In this document: in pieces, positions 37,480 through 46,477 of the stretch
Layout of the letters: the number at the start of each line of letters is the position of its first letter
Position numbering within the stretch: the stretch's first letter is position 1
DNA from: Colwellia demingiae
GTDB lineage: Bacteria > Pseudomonadota > Gammaproteobacteria > Enterobacterales > Alteromonadaceae
DNA length: 64,000 nt
Assembly (NCBI RefSeq): GCF_007954275.1
Contig: NZ_VOLT01000002.1
Coordinates: 248,001 to 312,000, forward strand
Direction: 5' to 3'
Program-made: the position numbers and the translations under genes
Notes under the pieces: model-generated
What the model was told of the DNA's origin: nothing
Seen by the model: only the letters and a program-made list of their open reading frames with translations
Databases searched by the model: none

Positions 37480-38235
37480 ATGAAAAAGACTTTACTCGCT
37501 GGCAGCTTAGCGGCACTAATGTGTGGCGCTGCCCAAGCCGATACTCTATTAGGTTTATATATCGGCGGCCAAATCTGGTCTAACGAAGCCAGCGGTAGCT
37601 TTGGTGAAGGAGCTGATAATCAATCAGTTTTTGAATTTGATGATGAAAACCAAGGCAGCTTCTACGTCGCTTTTGAGCACCCAATTCCATTAATTCCTAA
37701 TATTAAAATAGCATCAACAACACTTGATACGGTTGGTGGTACTACATTAAATGACAGCTTTAAGTTTGATGGTATTACTTATAATGCTAACGCAACTTTA
37801 GATACTACGTTAGATGCCAGCTTCGTTGATTACACTCTTTATTATGAAGTATTTGACAACGATTTGTTAACCTTTGATTTTGGTTTAACTGCGCGTGATT
37901 TAGACGCTAACATTCAAGTCATAGAACCTGAAACTCGATTACAAAGTGATTTAGATGTCTCTGGCATTATCCCAATGTTTTATGTATCAACTATTGTTGG
38001 TCTACCTTTTACCGGGTTAAACATTTTCGCCGATGCTAACTTTATTAGTTATGACGACCAAACTGTTTATGATGCCCAAATTGGCGTGAGCTATGCCGTG
38101 TTAGACAACCTTGCAGTCGATTTTGATGTGACACTTGGTTACCGCACTGTCAAAATAGAATTAGATGATTTAGATAACTTCTACAGTGATTTAACTTATG
38201 ACGGTTTCTTTGCTGGTGCCGTAGTTCATTTTTAG
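37480..38235 (+). CDS. Outer-membrane beta-barrel protein (TIGR04219-like)
   Basis: This 251-aa protein has a signal peptide (LLAGSLAALMCGAAQA) and then DTLLGLYIGGQIWSNEASGSFGE, EHPIPLIPNIKIAST and LDASFVDYTLYYEVFDN, features of a gammaproteobacterial outer-membrane barrel family (TIGR04219). It ends in an aromatic-terminal strand (FFAGAVVHF), as needed for BAM insertion. Acidic residues dominate the loops. It is only 4 bp from the DUF2333 gene and likely part of that operon. Its function is unknown. Confidence 0.82.
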   Translation: MKKTLLAGSLAALMCGAAQADTLLGLYIGGQIWSNEASGSFGEGADNQSVFEFDDENQGSFYVAFEHPIPLIPNIKIASTTLDTVGGTTLNDSFKFDGITYNANATLDTTLDASFVDYTLYYEVFDNDLLTFDFGLTARDLDANIQVIEPETRLQSDLDVSGIIPMFYVSTIVGLPFTGLNIFADANFISYDDQTVYDAQIGVSYAVLDNLAVDFDVTLGYRTVKIELDDLDNFYSDLTYDGFFAGAVVHF

Positions 38236-38273
38236 AACTTAGCCATAATAAGCAATATAAGCAAACATAAAAT

Positions 38274-38313
38274 AAAAGCCGCTGATATTATAAATATCAA
38301 CGGCTTTTTTATG
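38274..38313. terminator. Bidirectional terminator
   Basis: AAAAGCCG-c-TGATATT (38274-38289) pairs with AATATCA-a-CGGCTTTT (38293-38308), with T-runs on both strands, between two convergent genes. Confidence 0.88.
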
Positions 38314-38331
38314 TGCAAATAAATGTAGCAA

Positions 38332-38988
38332 CTATCTATTAAGATGAGAAAATCGTCCATAACGCTGGTGTAAAATACCGACCCGCTCTACATACACTTG
38401 GGTTTCTTTATAGGGCGGAATACCACCGTGACGTTTAACTGCGCCTTCTCCTGCATTATAAGCTGCTGAAGCCAATTTATTATCACCCTTATATTTTCTG
38501 AGTAAGCGTGCCAAATGTTTAACCCCACCCTTAATATTCTGCTGAGCACTTAAAGAATTCTTCACGCCTAATTCTCTGGCGGTGGCTGGCATCAATTGCA
38601 TTAGGCCTTGAGCGCCCTGCTTAGATACAGCTTGGGGATTAAAATGCGACTCTGCATGGATAACGGCTCGAACAAAAGCAGGGTCTATATCATATTTCAA
38701 CGCAGCCTTATTTATATCATTCTTATAAGGCTGTAAATAAAGGGTTGCTTTGCGCCAGTCAATTAATGAATCAACTTCGCAGGCATAACAATCAAATCGA
38801 TAACGACTAAAATCAACATCAAGTGGTTCGATATCAGAGAAAGACGTTACCCCTGAGGTTGATTTATAGGTATAAATATTTGCTGCTTTTTTTTCAAAAG
38901 CGTAACTGACGCTTACAGACGTAGCTAAAATTAGGAACAAACCTAAGCGGCAACATTGAAATTGTTCCCTTGAAAATCGTCTCATCAC
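38332..38988 (-). CDS. Lytic transglycosylase, SLT domain
   Basis: This 218-aa exported protein (signal GLFLILATSVSVSYAF) carries an SLT-type lysozyme-like domain over its C-terminal half: YDIDPAFVRAVIHAESHFNPQAVS (catalytic Glu in HAESHF), GAQGLMQLMPATARELGV and SAAYNAGEGAVKRHGGIPPY, all family signatures. Such enzymes cleave the glycan strand to 1,6-anhydroMurNAc, the substrate that AnmK recycles. The N-terminal region with two cysteines (FDCYACEVDS) is of unknown role. It is monocistronic and convergent with the outer-membrane gene. Confidence 0.92.
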   Translation of the reverse strand: MMRRFSREQFQCCRLGLFLILATSVSVSYAFEKKAANIYTYKSTSGVTSFSDIEPLDVDFSRYRFDCYACEVDSLIDWRKATLYLQPYKNDINKAALKYDIDPAFVRAVIHAESHFNPQAVSKQGAQGLMQLMPATARELGVKNSLSAQQNIKGGVKHLARLLRKYKGDNKLASAAYNAGEGAVKRHGGIPPYKETQVYVERVGILHQRYGRFSHLNR

Positions 38989-39039
38989 CCCTCCTTATTC
39001 AATACACTTAACATAGACTAAAATCCTTTCATAATTCTA

Positions 39040-39056
39040 TATTCCATTTTGGAATA
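39040..39056. promoter_or_regulatory. Dyad upstream of cysJ, possible CysB-type site
   Basis: TATTCCATTTTGGAATA is a perfect inverted repeat (7-bp arms, 3-nt centre) about 80 bp before cysJ. It has the shape of a LysR-type site, and CysB is a LysR-type activator of cysJIH in enterobacteria. Assignment to CysB is inference. Confidence 0.45.
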
Positions 39057-39136
39057 AAAAATCGCTATCTATTCCTTTTGATCTGAATGAAATTTGTCTA
39101 TTCTTCATCCATCAATTGTCATGGGTGAAAATAGTT

Positions 39137-40975
39137 ATGTTGCCAAAGCAGCGCTTATTAAATCAAAATACATCAAATTCAGCAAACAATAGTAGTGCCT
39201 TAGATGCAAATCAATTAGCTTCACTACAACAAACCGTTGCTGATTATTCATCACTACAACTTGCTTGGGCAAGTGGTTATTTAGCAGCGAAAAGCGAACA
39301 AGGCCATAATGCCCAAATCGCACCAGCTGCGCCAGCTATTGCTGCAAAGACCTTAACTATTTTGTATGCCTCGCAAACAGGTAATGCTAAAGGTGTTGCT
39401 AGTAAACTTGGGCAAAGCGCAAAAGCAGCAGGTATTAATGTTGTACTTAAAAACATTGCTGACTATAAAGCCAAAGGCTTAAAAAATGAAAGTCATCTGT
39501 TGATAGTAGCCAGTACTAATGGTGAAGGTGAAGCACCAGATGATGCCATTGAATTTCATGAATATTTATTAGGTAAAAAAGCACCTAAATTACCTAACCT
39601 TAGCTATAGCGTATTAGCGTTAGGTGACAGCAGTTATGAGTTCTTCTGCCAAACAGGTAAAGACTTTGACGAACGTCTACAAGCGTTAGGTGCTAAACAA
39701 GTTACCCCTCGCGTTGACTGTGATGTTGATTATGACAGCGAATGCGAAAGCTGGACCTTAAGTATTGTTGAATCCTTAAAAGATGAGCTTACCCAAGTCT
39801 CTTCAGGTTCAGATAATGTTGTCGATTTACCAACAGCAGGCGCTGCTAGTCAATATTCAAAGCAAAACCCGTTCGCGGCAGAGTTTTCATTAAGCCAAAA
39901 GATCACTGGCCGAGATTCAGCCAAAGATGTACGCCATATTGAAATTGATTTAGGCGAGTCAGGTTTAACGTATCAAGTAGGTGATGCATTAGGTGTTTGG
40001 TTTGAAAATGACGAAGCATTAGTATCAACATTACTGAATGAACTTAGCTTTTCTGGCAATGAAAAAATCAGCTTAAAAGTATCTGGTAACGAACAAGAGT
40101 TTACTTTAAAAGATGCATTAATTAGCCAATTAGAAATTACTCAAACAGCACCATCATTTATCGAATTTTGGGCTGAGCTTTCAAAGAATGCAGAATTAGT
40201 TACTGTTGCTAGTGATAAAAATTCAGCACGTGAATTTGCCGGTGAGCATCAAATAATTGATGTCGTTAGCTTGGCAAAAGCTGATGTAGAGCCACAAACT
40301 TTTGTTGATGCTTTACGTAAGATAACACCACGCTTGTATTCAATCGCTTCAGCGCAATCTGAAGTTGAAGAAGAAGTTCACTTAACTGTTGGTGTCGTTA
40401 GTTATGATGCTAACGGTGATACACGTACTGGTGGTGCATCAGGTTTCTTAACTGAACGTTTGGAAGAAGGTCAAAAAGTACGTGTTTTTGTTGAACACAA
40501 TGACAACTTCCGCTTACCACAATCCGATGATACGCCAGTAATTATGATTGGACCAGGTACAGGTGTAGCGCCATTTAGAGCCTTTATGCAAGAACGTGAA
40601 GCGCGTGATGCCAACGGTGATAACTGGATGTTTTTTGGTGATCAAACTTTCACTCAAGACTTCTTATATCAAGTTGAATGGCAAAATTATTTGAAATCAG
40701 GTTTATTAACACGCATGGACGTAGCCTTTTCTCGCGACCAAGCTGAAAAAGTTTACGTACAAGACCGATTAAAAGAACAAGCAAGTGATATTTTTGCTTG
40801 GTTAGAACGTGGTGCACACTTATATATTTGTGGTGATGCTAATCGTATGGCCAAAGATGTTCATCAAACCTTGGTGGAAATCATCCAAGAGCACGGTAAA
40901 TTAAGTGCAGAACAAGCAGAAGACTATTTAAAATCACTTAGATCTAATAAGCGTTACCAGAAGGATGTTTACTAA
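39137..40975 (+). CDS. cysJ: Sulfite reductase flavoprotein subunit
   Basis: CysJ passes electrons from NADPH through FAD and FMN to CysI for reduction of sulfite to sulfide. The 612-aa product has a flavodoxin domain ([44 protein letters not shown]), a FAD domain (RLYSIASAQ) and an NADPH domain ([14 protein letters not shown], ending YQKDVY). The ATG at 39137 gives an N-terminus like E. coli CysJ; in-frame GTG 39125 and TTG 39116 are alternatives, and the ribosome-binding site is weak in each case. The stop overlaps the cysI start (TAATG). Confidence 0.96.
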   Translation: MLPKQRLLNQNTSNSANNSSALDANQLASLQQTVADYSSLQLAWASGYLAAKSEQGHNAQIAPAAPAIAAKTLTILYASQTGNAKGVASKLGQSAKAAGINVVLKNIADYKAKGLKNESHLLIVASTNGEGEAPDDAIEFHEYLLGKKAPKLPNLSYSVLALGDSSYEFFCQTGKDFDERLQALGAKQVTPRVDCDVDYDSECESWTLSIVESLKDELTQVSSGSDNVVDLPTAGAASQYSKQNPFAAEFSLSQKITGRDSAKDVRHIEIDLGESGLTYQVGDALGVWFENDEALVSTLLNELSFSGNEKISLKVSGNEQEFTLKDALISQLEITQTAPSFIEFWAELSKNAELVTVASDKNSAREFAGEHQIIDVVSLAKADVEPQTFVDALRKITPRLYSIASAQSEVEEEVHLTVGVVSYDANGDTRTGGASGFLTERLEEGQKVRVFVEHNDNFRLPQSDDTPVIMIGPGTGVAPFRAFMQEREARDANGDNWMFFGDQTFTQDFLYQVEWQNYLKSGLLTRMDVAFSRDQAEKVYVQDRLKEQASDIFAWLERGAHLYICGDANRMAKDVHQTLVEIIQEHGKLSAEQAEDYLKSLRSNKRYQKDVY

Positions 40976-42729
40976 TGAGCAGCAATTTCACCCAAGTTGA
41001 AAACCCAGTATTGGTTGTTGAAGGTAAGCAGGCCGATAACGAACGCTTGAAAGCGGAAAGTGATTACTTACGTGGTACGATCAAAGAAGACCTGCAAGAC
41101 AGAATGACGGGTGGCTTCACCAGCGATAACTTCCAGTTGATACGTACTCACGGTATGTATCAGCAAGACGATCGTGATATTCGTGCCGAGCGTCAAAAGC
41201 AAAAGCTTGAACCATTACATAACGTTATGCTTCGCGCGCGTTTACCAGGTGGTATTATCAATCCAACACAATGGTTGGCTATTGATAAATTTGCTGATGA
41301 TTATACTTCATACGGTAGTATTCGCTTAACAACGCGTCAAACATTTCAATTTCATGGTGTACTAAAACCAAATATTAAATTGATGCACCAAACACTGAAC
41401 AGCGTTGGTTTAGATTCAATTGCGACTGCGGGTGATGTTAACCGTAACGTACTTTGTACTTCTAACCCTGTTGAATCAACCTTGCATCAAGAAGCTTACG
41501 AATGGGCAACTAAAATCAGTGAGCATTTATTACCAAAAACGCGTGCTTATGCTGAAATTTGGTTAGATGAAGAGAAAGTTGAAACGACTGAAGCAGATGA
41601 AATCGAGCCTATTTTAGGTAGTAATTATTTACCACGTAAGTTTAAAACAACCGTAGTAATTCCACCTAATAACGACATTGATGTACATGCCAATGATTTA
41701 AACTTTGTTGCTATCAGCGAAGGTGGTGAGTTAATTGGTTTTAACGTACTTGTTGGTGGTGGCTTAGCCATGACTCATGGTGATAAAGCAACTTACCCTC
41801 GTTGTGCCGATGATTTTGGTTTTATTCCAAAAGAACATACATTAGCGATTGCCGAAGCCGTTGTTACTACTCAACGTGATTGGGGTAACCGTGTTAACCG
41901 TAAAAACGCTAAAACTAAATATACTTTAGATAGAGTTGGTGCTGATACGTTTAAAGCTGAAGTGGAACGCAGAGCAGGTATTGAGTTCTCTGAATCTCGT
42001 TCATATGAATTTACTCACCGTGGCGATAGCTTTGGTTGGGTTGAAGGTATTGATGGTAAAAACCACCTGACCCTATTCATTGAAAATGGTCGTATTCTTG
42101 ATTTCAACGATGCTAATTCTGGTAGTAAAGCGTTAAAAACAGGTATGCGTGAAATCGCCAAAATACATAAAGGCGATTTCCGTTTAACTGCAAACCAAAA
42201 CTTAATTGTTGCCGGTGTTTCTGCAGAAGATAAAGCTATTATTGAACAACTTGCTCGTGAGCACGGTTTAATTAATGACGGTGTTTCTAATCAGCGTAAG
42301 AGCTCAATGGCCTGTGTTGCCTTTCCTACTTGTCCATTAGCTATGGCTGAAGCTGAGCGTTACTTACCTGGTTTAGTCGATGATGTTGAAGCTATTCTTG
42401 AAAAGAATGGCCTGAAAGACGACAGTATTATCTTACGTGTTACGGGTTGTCCAAATGGTTGTGGCCGTGCCATGCTTGCTGAAATCGGTTTAGTCGGTAA
42501 AGGTCCTGGTAAGTACAATATGTACTTAGGTAGTGATTTAGCCGGTAGTCGTGTACCAAAATTATACAAAGAAAATGTTGATGAGGCTGGCGTATTGAGT
42601 GAAATTGATGCGTTAAGTGCTCGTTGGTCTGCAGAACGTAATGACGGTGAAGCATTTGGTGATTTTGTTATTCGTGCAGGTATCGTTGAACAAGTTATTG
42701 TGAGCTTTAGGGATTTTCACCATGCTTAA
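40975..42729 (+). CDS. cysI: Sulfite reductase hemoprotein subunit
   Basis: CysI holds the siroheme and 4Fe-4S cluster that reduce sulfite to sulfide. The 584-aa sequence has the substrate loop [13 protein letters not shown] and the cluster/siroheme ligands [15 protein letters not shown] and [19 protein letters not shown] (four cysteines, as required). Its length is a little over E. coli CysI (570 aa). It overlaps cysJ at TAATG and cysH by 8 bp, so the three are coupled. Confidence 0.97.
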   Translation: MSSNFTQVENPVLVVEGKQADNERLKAESDYLRGTIKEDLQDRMTGGFTSDNFQLIRTHGMYQQDDRDIRAERQKQKLEPLHNVMLRARLPGGIINPTQWLAIDKFADDYTSYGSIRLTTRQTFQFHGVLKPNIKLMHQTLNSVGLDSIATAGDVNRNVLCTSNPVESTLHQEAYEWATKISEHLLPKTRAYAEIWLDEEKVETTEADEIEPILGSNYLPRKFKTTVVIPPNNDIDVHANDLNFVAISEGGELIGFNVLVGGGLAMTHGDKATYPRCADDFGFIPKEHTLAIAEAVVTTQRDWGNRVNRKNAKTKYTLDRVGADTFKAEVERRAGIEFSESRSYEFTHRGDSFGWVEGIDGKNHLTLFIENGRILDFNDANSGSKALKTGMREIAKIHKGDFRLTANQNLIVAGVSAEDKAIIEQLAREHGLINDGVSNQRKSSMACVAFPTCPLAMAEAERYLPGLVDDVEAILEKNGLKDDSIILRVTGCPNGCGRAMLAEIGLVGKGPGKYNMYLGSDLAGSRVPKLYKENVDEAGVLSEIDALSARWSAERNDGEAFGDFVIRAGIVEQVIVSFRDFHHA

Positions 42730-43483
42730 TACCACAACAGGTATTGCCGATAAAGAGCTTACCAGCCCTTTTGAAGTAGCCTTTCCTCATCCTGCTATAG
42801 GAGAGTGGAATCAATCTTTGGAAAAACAAACAGCGATTGCTCGTGCAGAGTGGGCAATGGAAAACTTGCCAGGTCAGTTTGTTTTATCTTCAAGCTTCGG
42901 CATTCAGTCTGCTGTGATGTTGCACTTACTTACTCAAGTAGATAGTAATATTCCAGTGTTGATTACAGATACAGGACATTTGTTTCCTGAAACCTATCGA
43001 TTCATTGAGCAACTGACTGATCGTTTGAACTTGAACTTACAAGTCTATCAAGCAAAAGAAAGTGCCGCATGGCAACAAGCCAAGTACGGTGATGAATGGG
43101 CGCAAAGTGATGATGCACTTAAAGCGTATAACCGACGTAATAAAGTTGAGCCTTTAGAGCGCGGGTTATCTGACTTAAATGCTAATACTTGGTTTTCTGG
43201 TGTTCGTCGTCAACAATCGGCTCACCGAGAAGGTTTGTCTGTCGTGGGTACACTGCGTGGTCGTTATAAAGTACATCCAATTATTGATTGGAGTAATAAA
43301 GACGTGCATGAATACCTAACTAAACACAATTTACCTTACCATCCACTTTGGGATGAGGGTTATGTATCGGTTGGTGATGTTCACAGCACTAAACCATTAA
43401 CACTGGGTATGACCGAAGAAGAAACACGCTTTGGTGGTGGTCAACGTGAGTGTGGTTTACATACTGACGGTGATGGTATTTAA
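42722..43483 (+). CDS. cysH: Phosphoadenosine phosphosulfate reductase
   Basis: CysH reduces PAPS to sulfite with thioredoxin as donor. The 253-aa product has the PP-loop [29 protein letters not shown], and the C-terminal catalytic RECGLH. The Cys pairs that would bind a 4Fe-4S cluster in APS reductases are absent, so PAPS is the substrate. It overlaps cysI by 8 bp and is followed by a strong terminator. Confidence 0.96.
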   Translation: MLNTTTGIADKELTSPFEVAFPHPAIGEWNQSLEKQTAIARAEWAMENLPGQFVLSSSFGIQSAVMLHLLTQVDSNIPVLITDTGHLFPETYRFIEQLTDRLNLNLQVYQAKESAAWQQAKYGDEWAQSDDALKAYNRRNKVEPLERGLSDLNANTWFSGVRRQQSAHREGLSVVGTLRGRYKVHPIIDWSNKDVHEYLTKHNLPYHPLWDEGYVSVGDVHSTKPLTLGMTEEETRFGGGQRECGLHTDGDGI

Positions 43484-43520
43484 TTACCCAGTTAATTTAT
43501 TATCTTAGCCGTAAAAATAA

Positions 43521-43555
43521 AAAGCTAAAAGAGCCACTCTTTTAGCTTTTTTTAT
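43521..43555 (+). terminator. Terminator of cysJIH
   Basis: AAAGCTAAAAGAG (43521-43533) and CTCTTTTAGCTTT (43537-43549) form a perfect 13-bp stem around CCA, followed by a T-run. Confidence 0.93.
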
Positions 43556-43941
43556 GCCTGTTAATCGACTTATTCATTCAAAACAAGCACGAGATTTCTG
43601 GTGATTACTTGATGGCTTGCAGTTTTGTTTCTCTGCTTGACGTCGCGGTGGCGACCACACCCAAGGGGCGACGTACCGCCGCGTCTCCCCTTGGAACCCC
43701 TGCGACGCCCTACTCAGCAGAACATTCAGCTTTCAATTTCAACTAGCGTAAACCACGATTCCTGCCGCTAAGCTCATGGTACAAGTCGTCCATGAACAAC
43801 GACAGCCCTCGACGTCCTCAACCATTGCTAGTTGGAGATTGAATTGCTGAGATGGGATTTGGAGTGTTTAGCACGGATAGCTGACATAACAGTTGTCATC
43901 CCCGTGGTTACTTAGTCGGGGATCCAGTTCTTAGTGACATA

Positions 43942-43971
43942 GATTCCCGACAAGACACTTCGGGAATGACG
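43942..43971. repeat. Dispersed hairpin repeat, copy A
   Basis: GATTCCCGACAAGACACTTC followed by GGGAATGACG folds as a CCCGA/TCGGG hairpin. A second copy is at 47491-47520. Confidence 0.6.
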
Positions 43972-44033
43972 GTGGACTTTCCGGCTTATCAACAACCACC
44001 AAGTCTGCTTGAACAAACGCTGAAATGAATGAA

Positions 44034-44119
44034 AGTGTTCACGTATGTTCATCAGGGATGATGAACAAAGCGCTGTCGGCACATGGATGTGCCATCAGCG
44101 CTGTTACGTCGATAACACT
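44034..44119. other. Cloverleaf-like three-stem structure
   Basis: An outer stem (AGTGTT with AACACT; ACGTA with TACGT) encloses two hairpins: a perfect 9-bp stem TGTTCATCA/TGATGAACA with a GGGA loop (44046-44067), and GCGCTG/CAGCGC plus GGCACA/TGTGCC (44070-44101). All arms pair on either strand, so it could act as DNA or RNA. It lies inside the TIR element. Confidence 0.55.
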
Positions 44120-44420
44120 TGAGTGAATTGAAGAATACGTTTGTTAGCAGCTCCGAGGGATTCCAAAGGGAGGCCGGAGGCAGTCTCACTCTTTCTTCTG
44201 GGTGTCGTCGCCACCGCGACAAATCATTTTAGTAGATACTTATTCTATTTATTCACTGACATAATGCCTTCTCATACCACTTTGGCGACAAAAGCAAAAA
44301 TTGGGGTAAGGTCAGGAATAAGATCCCAAAGGAGACGCTGGCAAGCTTCACAGATTTCAACAAGTCATTAACTTTCCCAAGACATAAAAGAGTTATCGCC
44401 CACCACACTCTATTTCACGC

Positions 44421-44513
44421 TTAGGTATCCTTTTTGAGAAACAGCCAGACAAGGACGCCGACGAATAAAAAAACGTTAATATTTAGCAAGGTATCCACCA
44501 ATTGCATACTCAT
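44421..44513 (-). CDS. 30-aa single-span membrane peptide coupled to the BCCT gene
   Basis: The ATG overlaps the transporter stop codon (ATGA), and a strong ribosome-binding site (AAAAAAGGAGA, 7 nt spacing) lies inside the last transporter codons. The product reads MSMQLVDTLLNINVFLFVGV then LVWLFLKKDT: a polar N-terminus, one hydrophobic span of about 17 residues and a Lys-Lys-Asp end, typical of small single-span subunits. Small partner peptides of similar size are known for NSS-family importers (MetS type); a comparable partner for a BCCT carrier is not something I can name. The coupling strongly supports translation; function as a transporter subunit is inference. Confidence 0.72.
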   Translation of the reverse strand: MSMQLVDTLLNINVFLFVGVLVWLFLKKDT

Positions 44514-45997
44514 TTGAAGGTCTCCTTTTTTAGCTCTTTGATAAAACAGACGACGATTAACAAAATGATGTAAATGAACGGCAAGGCACCTAAGGCGATA
44601 ATGCTTTTGACAGCGGAGATGCTGTTGGAGAAGATCATTACTAACCCAAGTGCCCCCAAAATACCCCCCCAGATCAGTTTAGTATTCGTGGATGGGTTGA
44701 GGTTACCACCACTGGAAAACATTGAGAGTACAAACGCTGCACTGACTACGCTCGTCACTACAAAGAGAAAGGCTGCAATAACAGTCGCACTAATAGTCAG
44801 CACGGAAAACGGCAACTTTTCGAGGACAAAAAACGTGGTGCTATCGATGTTAGTTTCAATCACATCTAGAATTGCTATGTCCGTTTCCAAGGCCCCATAA
44901 AACCCGATACTACCAAAAGCCCCGAACCAGAAAATCGAGAAAACCGACGGTACCACAACCACACCGAGAATAAATTCCTTGATGGTCCTTCCCTTAGAAA
45001 TACGAGCGATGAATACGCCTACGAACGGCGACCAGGCCAGCCACCATACCATGTAAGTGAGGGTCCAGGACTGAAACCAGTTGCCCGCTACTTCATCATA
45101 AAAGGTCAGTGTTTGAAAACCCTGGGTAAGGACTCTTGATAAGTAATCGCCTGCCCCACCCATAATCCCACCCATAATGTAATGGGTAGGTCCGGCGAGG
45201 ATGACGAAGAACAACAAACAGCCCGCGATGGTCATAGCCGTATTAGAGAGCAGAGCCATCCCCTTGCCCAAATCAACGGTCAGCGGGCCGAGGTAGGCGA
45301 TAAGCAGCAGCCCAAAAATGATCATACTGAGGGTCATTCCAGGCTTTTCCAGTCCGAACAGAGACACCACGCCGGCCTGGACTTGAAATACGCCAATGGC
45401 GATGGATCCGCCTACACCAATGGCGATCGCGGTGATAGCCATGAGGTCGCTGAAACCACCCACCAACTTCGGCCAGCCTTTATCTCCGAAGACATACCGG
45501 ATGGGAGCACTGATAAGATTAGGCGTTCCCTTACGGAAACTGAAATAGGCAATGATAAGGCCAACCGTGGCGTATATGGACCACGCATGCAGCCCCCAGT
45601 GAAAGTTCGTGGAAAAAAGTGCATTCTGTGCCGCGTCTGGTTCGCTCATGTAGGGTAAAAAGGATTTATAGTGGAACAGAGGTTCGGCACTACCAAAATA
45701 TAGAAGCCCAACTCCCATGCCTGCGGCAAAGAGCATTGTAAGCCAGCTCACTGTAGAGAACTCAGGCTCATCGTCATCCTTGCCCAGTTTTATGCTCCCG
45801 TACTTGGAAAAAGCTAGCCAGATACACAAGAATACCAGCAGGCAGACGGTCAGCATGATGAACCAACCTCGACTATTGAACATGATCCCGACCACCGTCG
45901 CAGAAAATGCCGCCAAGCCAGCCGTATCAGCGATACCCCACACGGCGATTCCACCGGTTAAAATCAATGAGAGCAGAAGGGTTGGATTCTTGAACAT
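44510..45997 (-). CDS. BCCT-family (betaine/choline/carnitine-type) transporter
   Basis: This 495-aa carrier has twelve hydrophobic spans and the family marks: FAAGMGVGLLYFGSAEPLFHY near residues 90-110, HWGLHAWSIYATVGLIIAYFSFRKG, and the Trp-rich substrate segment SWTLTYMVWWLAWSPFVGVFIARISKGRT. BCCT carriers take up quaternary amines or related zwitterions with Na+ or H+; the ligand cannot be told here. The C-terminus is short, without the long regulatory tail of osmosensing BetP. The gene is visibly more GC-rich than its neighbours and sits beside repeat elements, suggesting acquisition. A 13-codon leader ORF precedes it and a 30-aa peptide is coupled behind it. Confidence 0.9.
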   Translation of the reverse strand: MFKNPTLLLSLILTGGIAVWGIADTAGLAAFSATVVGIMFNSRGWFIMLTVCLLVFLCIWLAFSKYGSIKLGKDDDEPEFSTVSWLTMLFAAGMGVGLLYFGSAEPLFHYKSFLPYMSEPDAAQNALFSTNFHWGLHAWSIYATVGLIIAYFSFRKGTPNLISAPIRYVFGDKGWPKLVGGFSDLMAITAIAIGVGGSIAIGVFQVQAGVVSLFGLEKPGMTLSMIIFGLLLIAYLGPLTVDLGKGMALLSNTAMTIAGCLLFFVILAGPTHYIMGGIMGGAGDYLSRVLTQGFQTLTFYDEVAGNWFQSWTLTYMVWWLAWSPFVGVFIARISKGRTIKEFILGVVVVPSVFSIFWFGAFGSIGFYGALETDIAILDVIETNIDSTTFFVLEKLPFSVLTISATVIAAFLFVVTSVVSAAFVLSMFSSGGNLNPSTNTKLIWGGILGALGLVMIFSNSISAVKSIIALGALPFIYIILLIVVCFIKELKKETFK

Positions 45998-46046
45998 GAG
46001 GTTTCCTTTCCGTGTTGACCAATTAAAAATAGTGACTATATCTGAT

Positions 46047-46088
46047 CTAATCTATTAAGAAGGTTAATAAGCCCGGTCTATATTTCAT
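46047..46088 (-). CDS. Possible 13-aa leader peptide upstream of the BCCT gene
   Basis: The frame reads MKYRPGLLTFLID and has a near-ideal ribosome-binding site (AGGAGGAAGGCT just before the ATG), better than that of the transporter gene itself, which starts 49 nt further on. It could be a leader peptide that controls downstream expression or simply raises translation. I see no clear terminator-antiterminator pair in the short gap. Confidence 0.45.
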   Translation of the reverse strand: MKYRPGLLTFLID

Positions 46089-46477
46089 AGCCTTCCTCCT
46101 ATCGCCGCCCATTTAATAATGGACTCAATATGTACGTTTGACTCTAGTATAGTCTTCACAGTTTTTACGATAAGCTTTATACGAAATATAATTTTATTGG
46201 CATAGGAAATTATATTCAGGCTTACTTAAATAACGCCGAGGCCCTCATTTATATAACTCTACTAATTCATTTGAAATTCTGATCTAGCCCCATAAAAATG
46301 GACGCGATAATTACGTCTAGCTGAAAAACTAAACCTGTAACCTCCGAACGAGCGCTTTATGATCATACACCTGTCTTTATCTAAATTTTTGAAAACGTCA
46401 ACAATGCGCACGAAACTGTCTTTACAAACGCTAGAGCAATCTCAACATGGCTATGCCTTGGTTTGTATTATTTACCA
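46089..46477. other. Intergenic region upstream of the BCCT cassette
   Basis: This AT-rich gap lies between the BCCT leader and the end of epmA. It should hold the promoter for the BCCT cassette. I see no gene, RNA or strong hairpin. Confidence 0.4.

Larger units (their letters stand above)
43642..44220. repeat. 579-bp non-coding element with GC-rich terminal inverted repeats
   Basis: The ends GTCGCGGTGGCGACCACACC (43642) and GGTGTCGTCGCCACCGCGAC (ending 44220) are inverted with one mismatch over 22 bp, and similarity continues inward (CTCCCCTTGGAACCCC against its inverse GGGATTCCAAAGGGAG). Inside are a perfect CCAAGGGG/CCCCTTGG stem (43661-43698), CCCCG/CGGGG and CCCGA/TCGGG hairpins near 43900-43970, and a cloverleaf-like structure at 44034-44119. 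There is no credible gene. Its GC content is visibly above its surroundings. It looks like a composite of palindromic repeats or a MITE-like element. Confidence 0.7.

Noticed and set aside
44034..44119. tRNA interpretation of the cloverleaf-like structure
   Set aside because: No T-loop GTTC, no acceptor/CCA-like end, wrong arm lengths.
44141..44371. 76-aa plus-strand frame in the cysH-BCCT gap
   Set aside because: It crosses the right terminal inverted repeat and has low-complexity, repeat-derived composition without a ribosome-binding site.
45182..45658. 158-aa frame antisense to the BCCT gene
   Set aside because: A shadow of the transporter frame in GC-richer DNA; polar, repetitive composition and no start signals.
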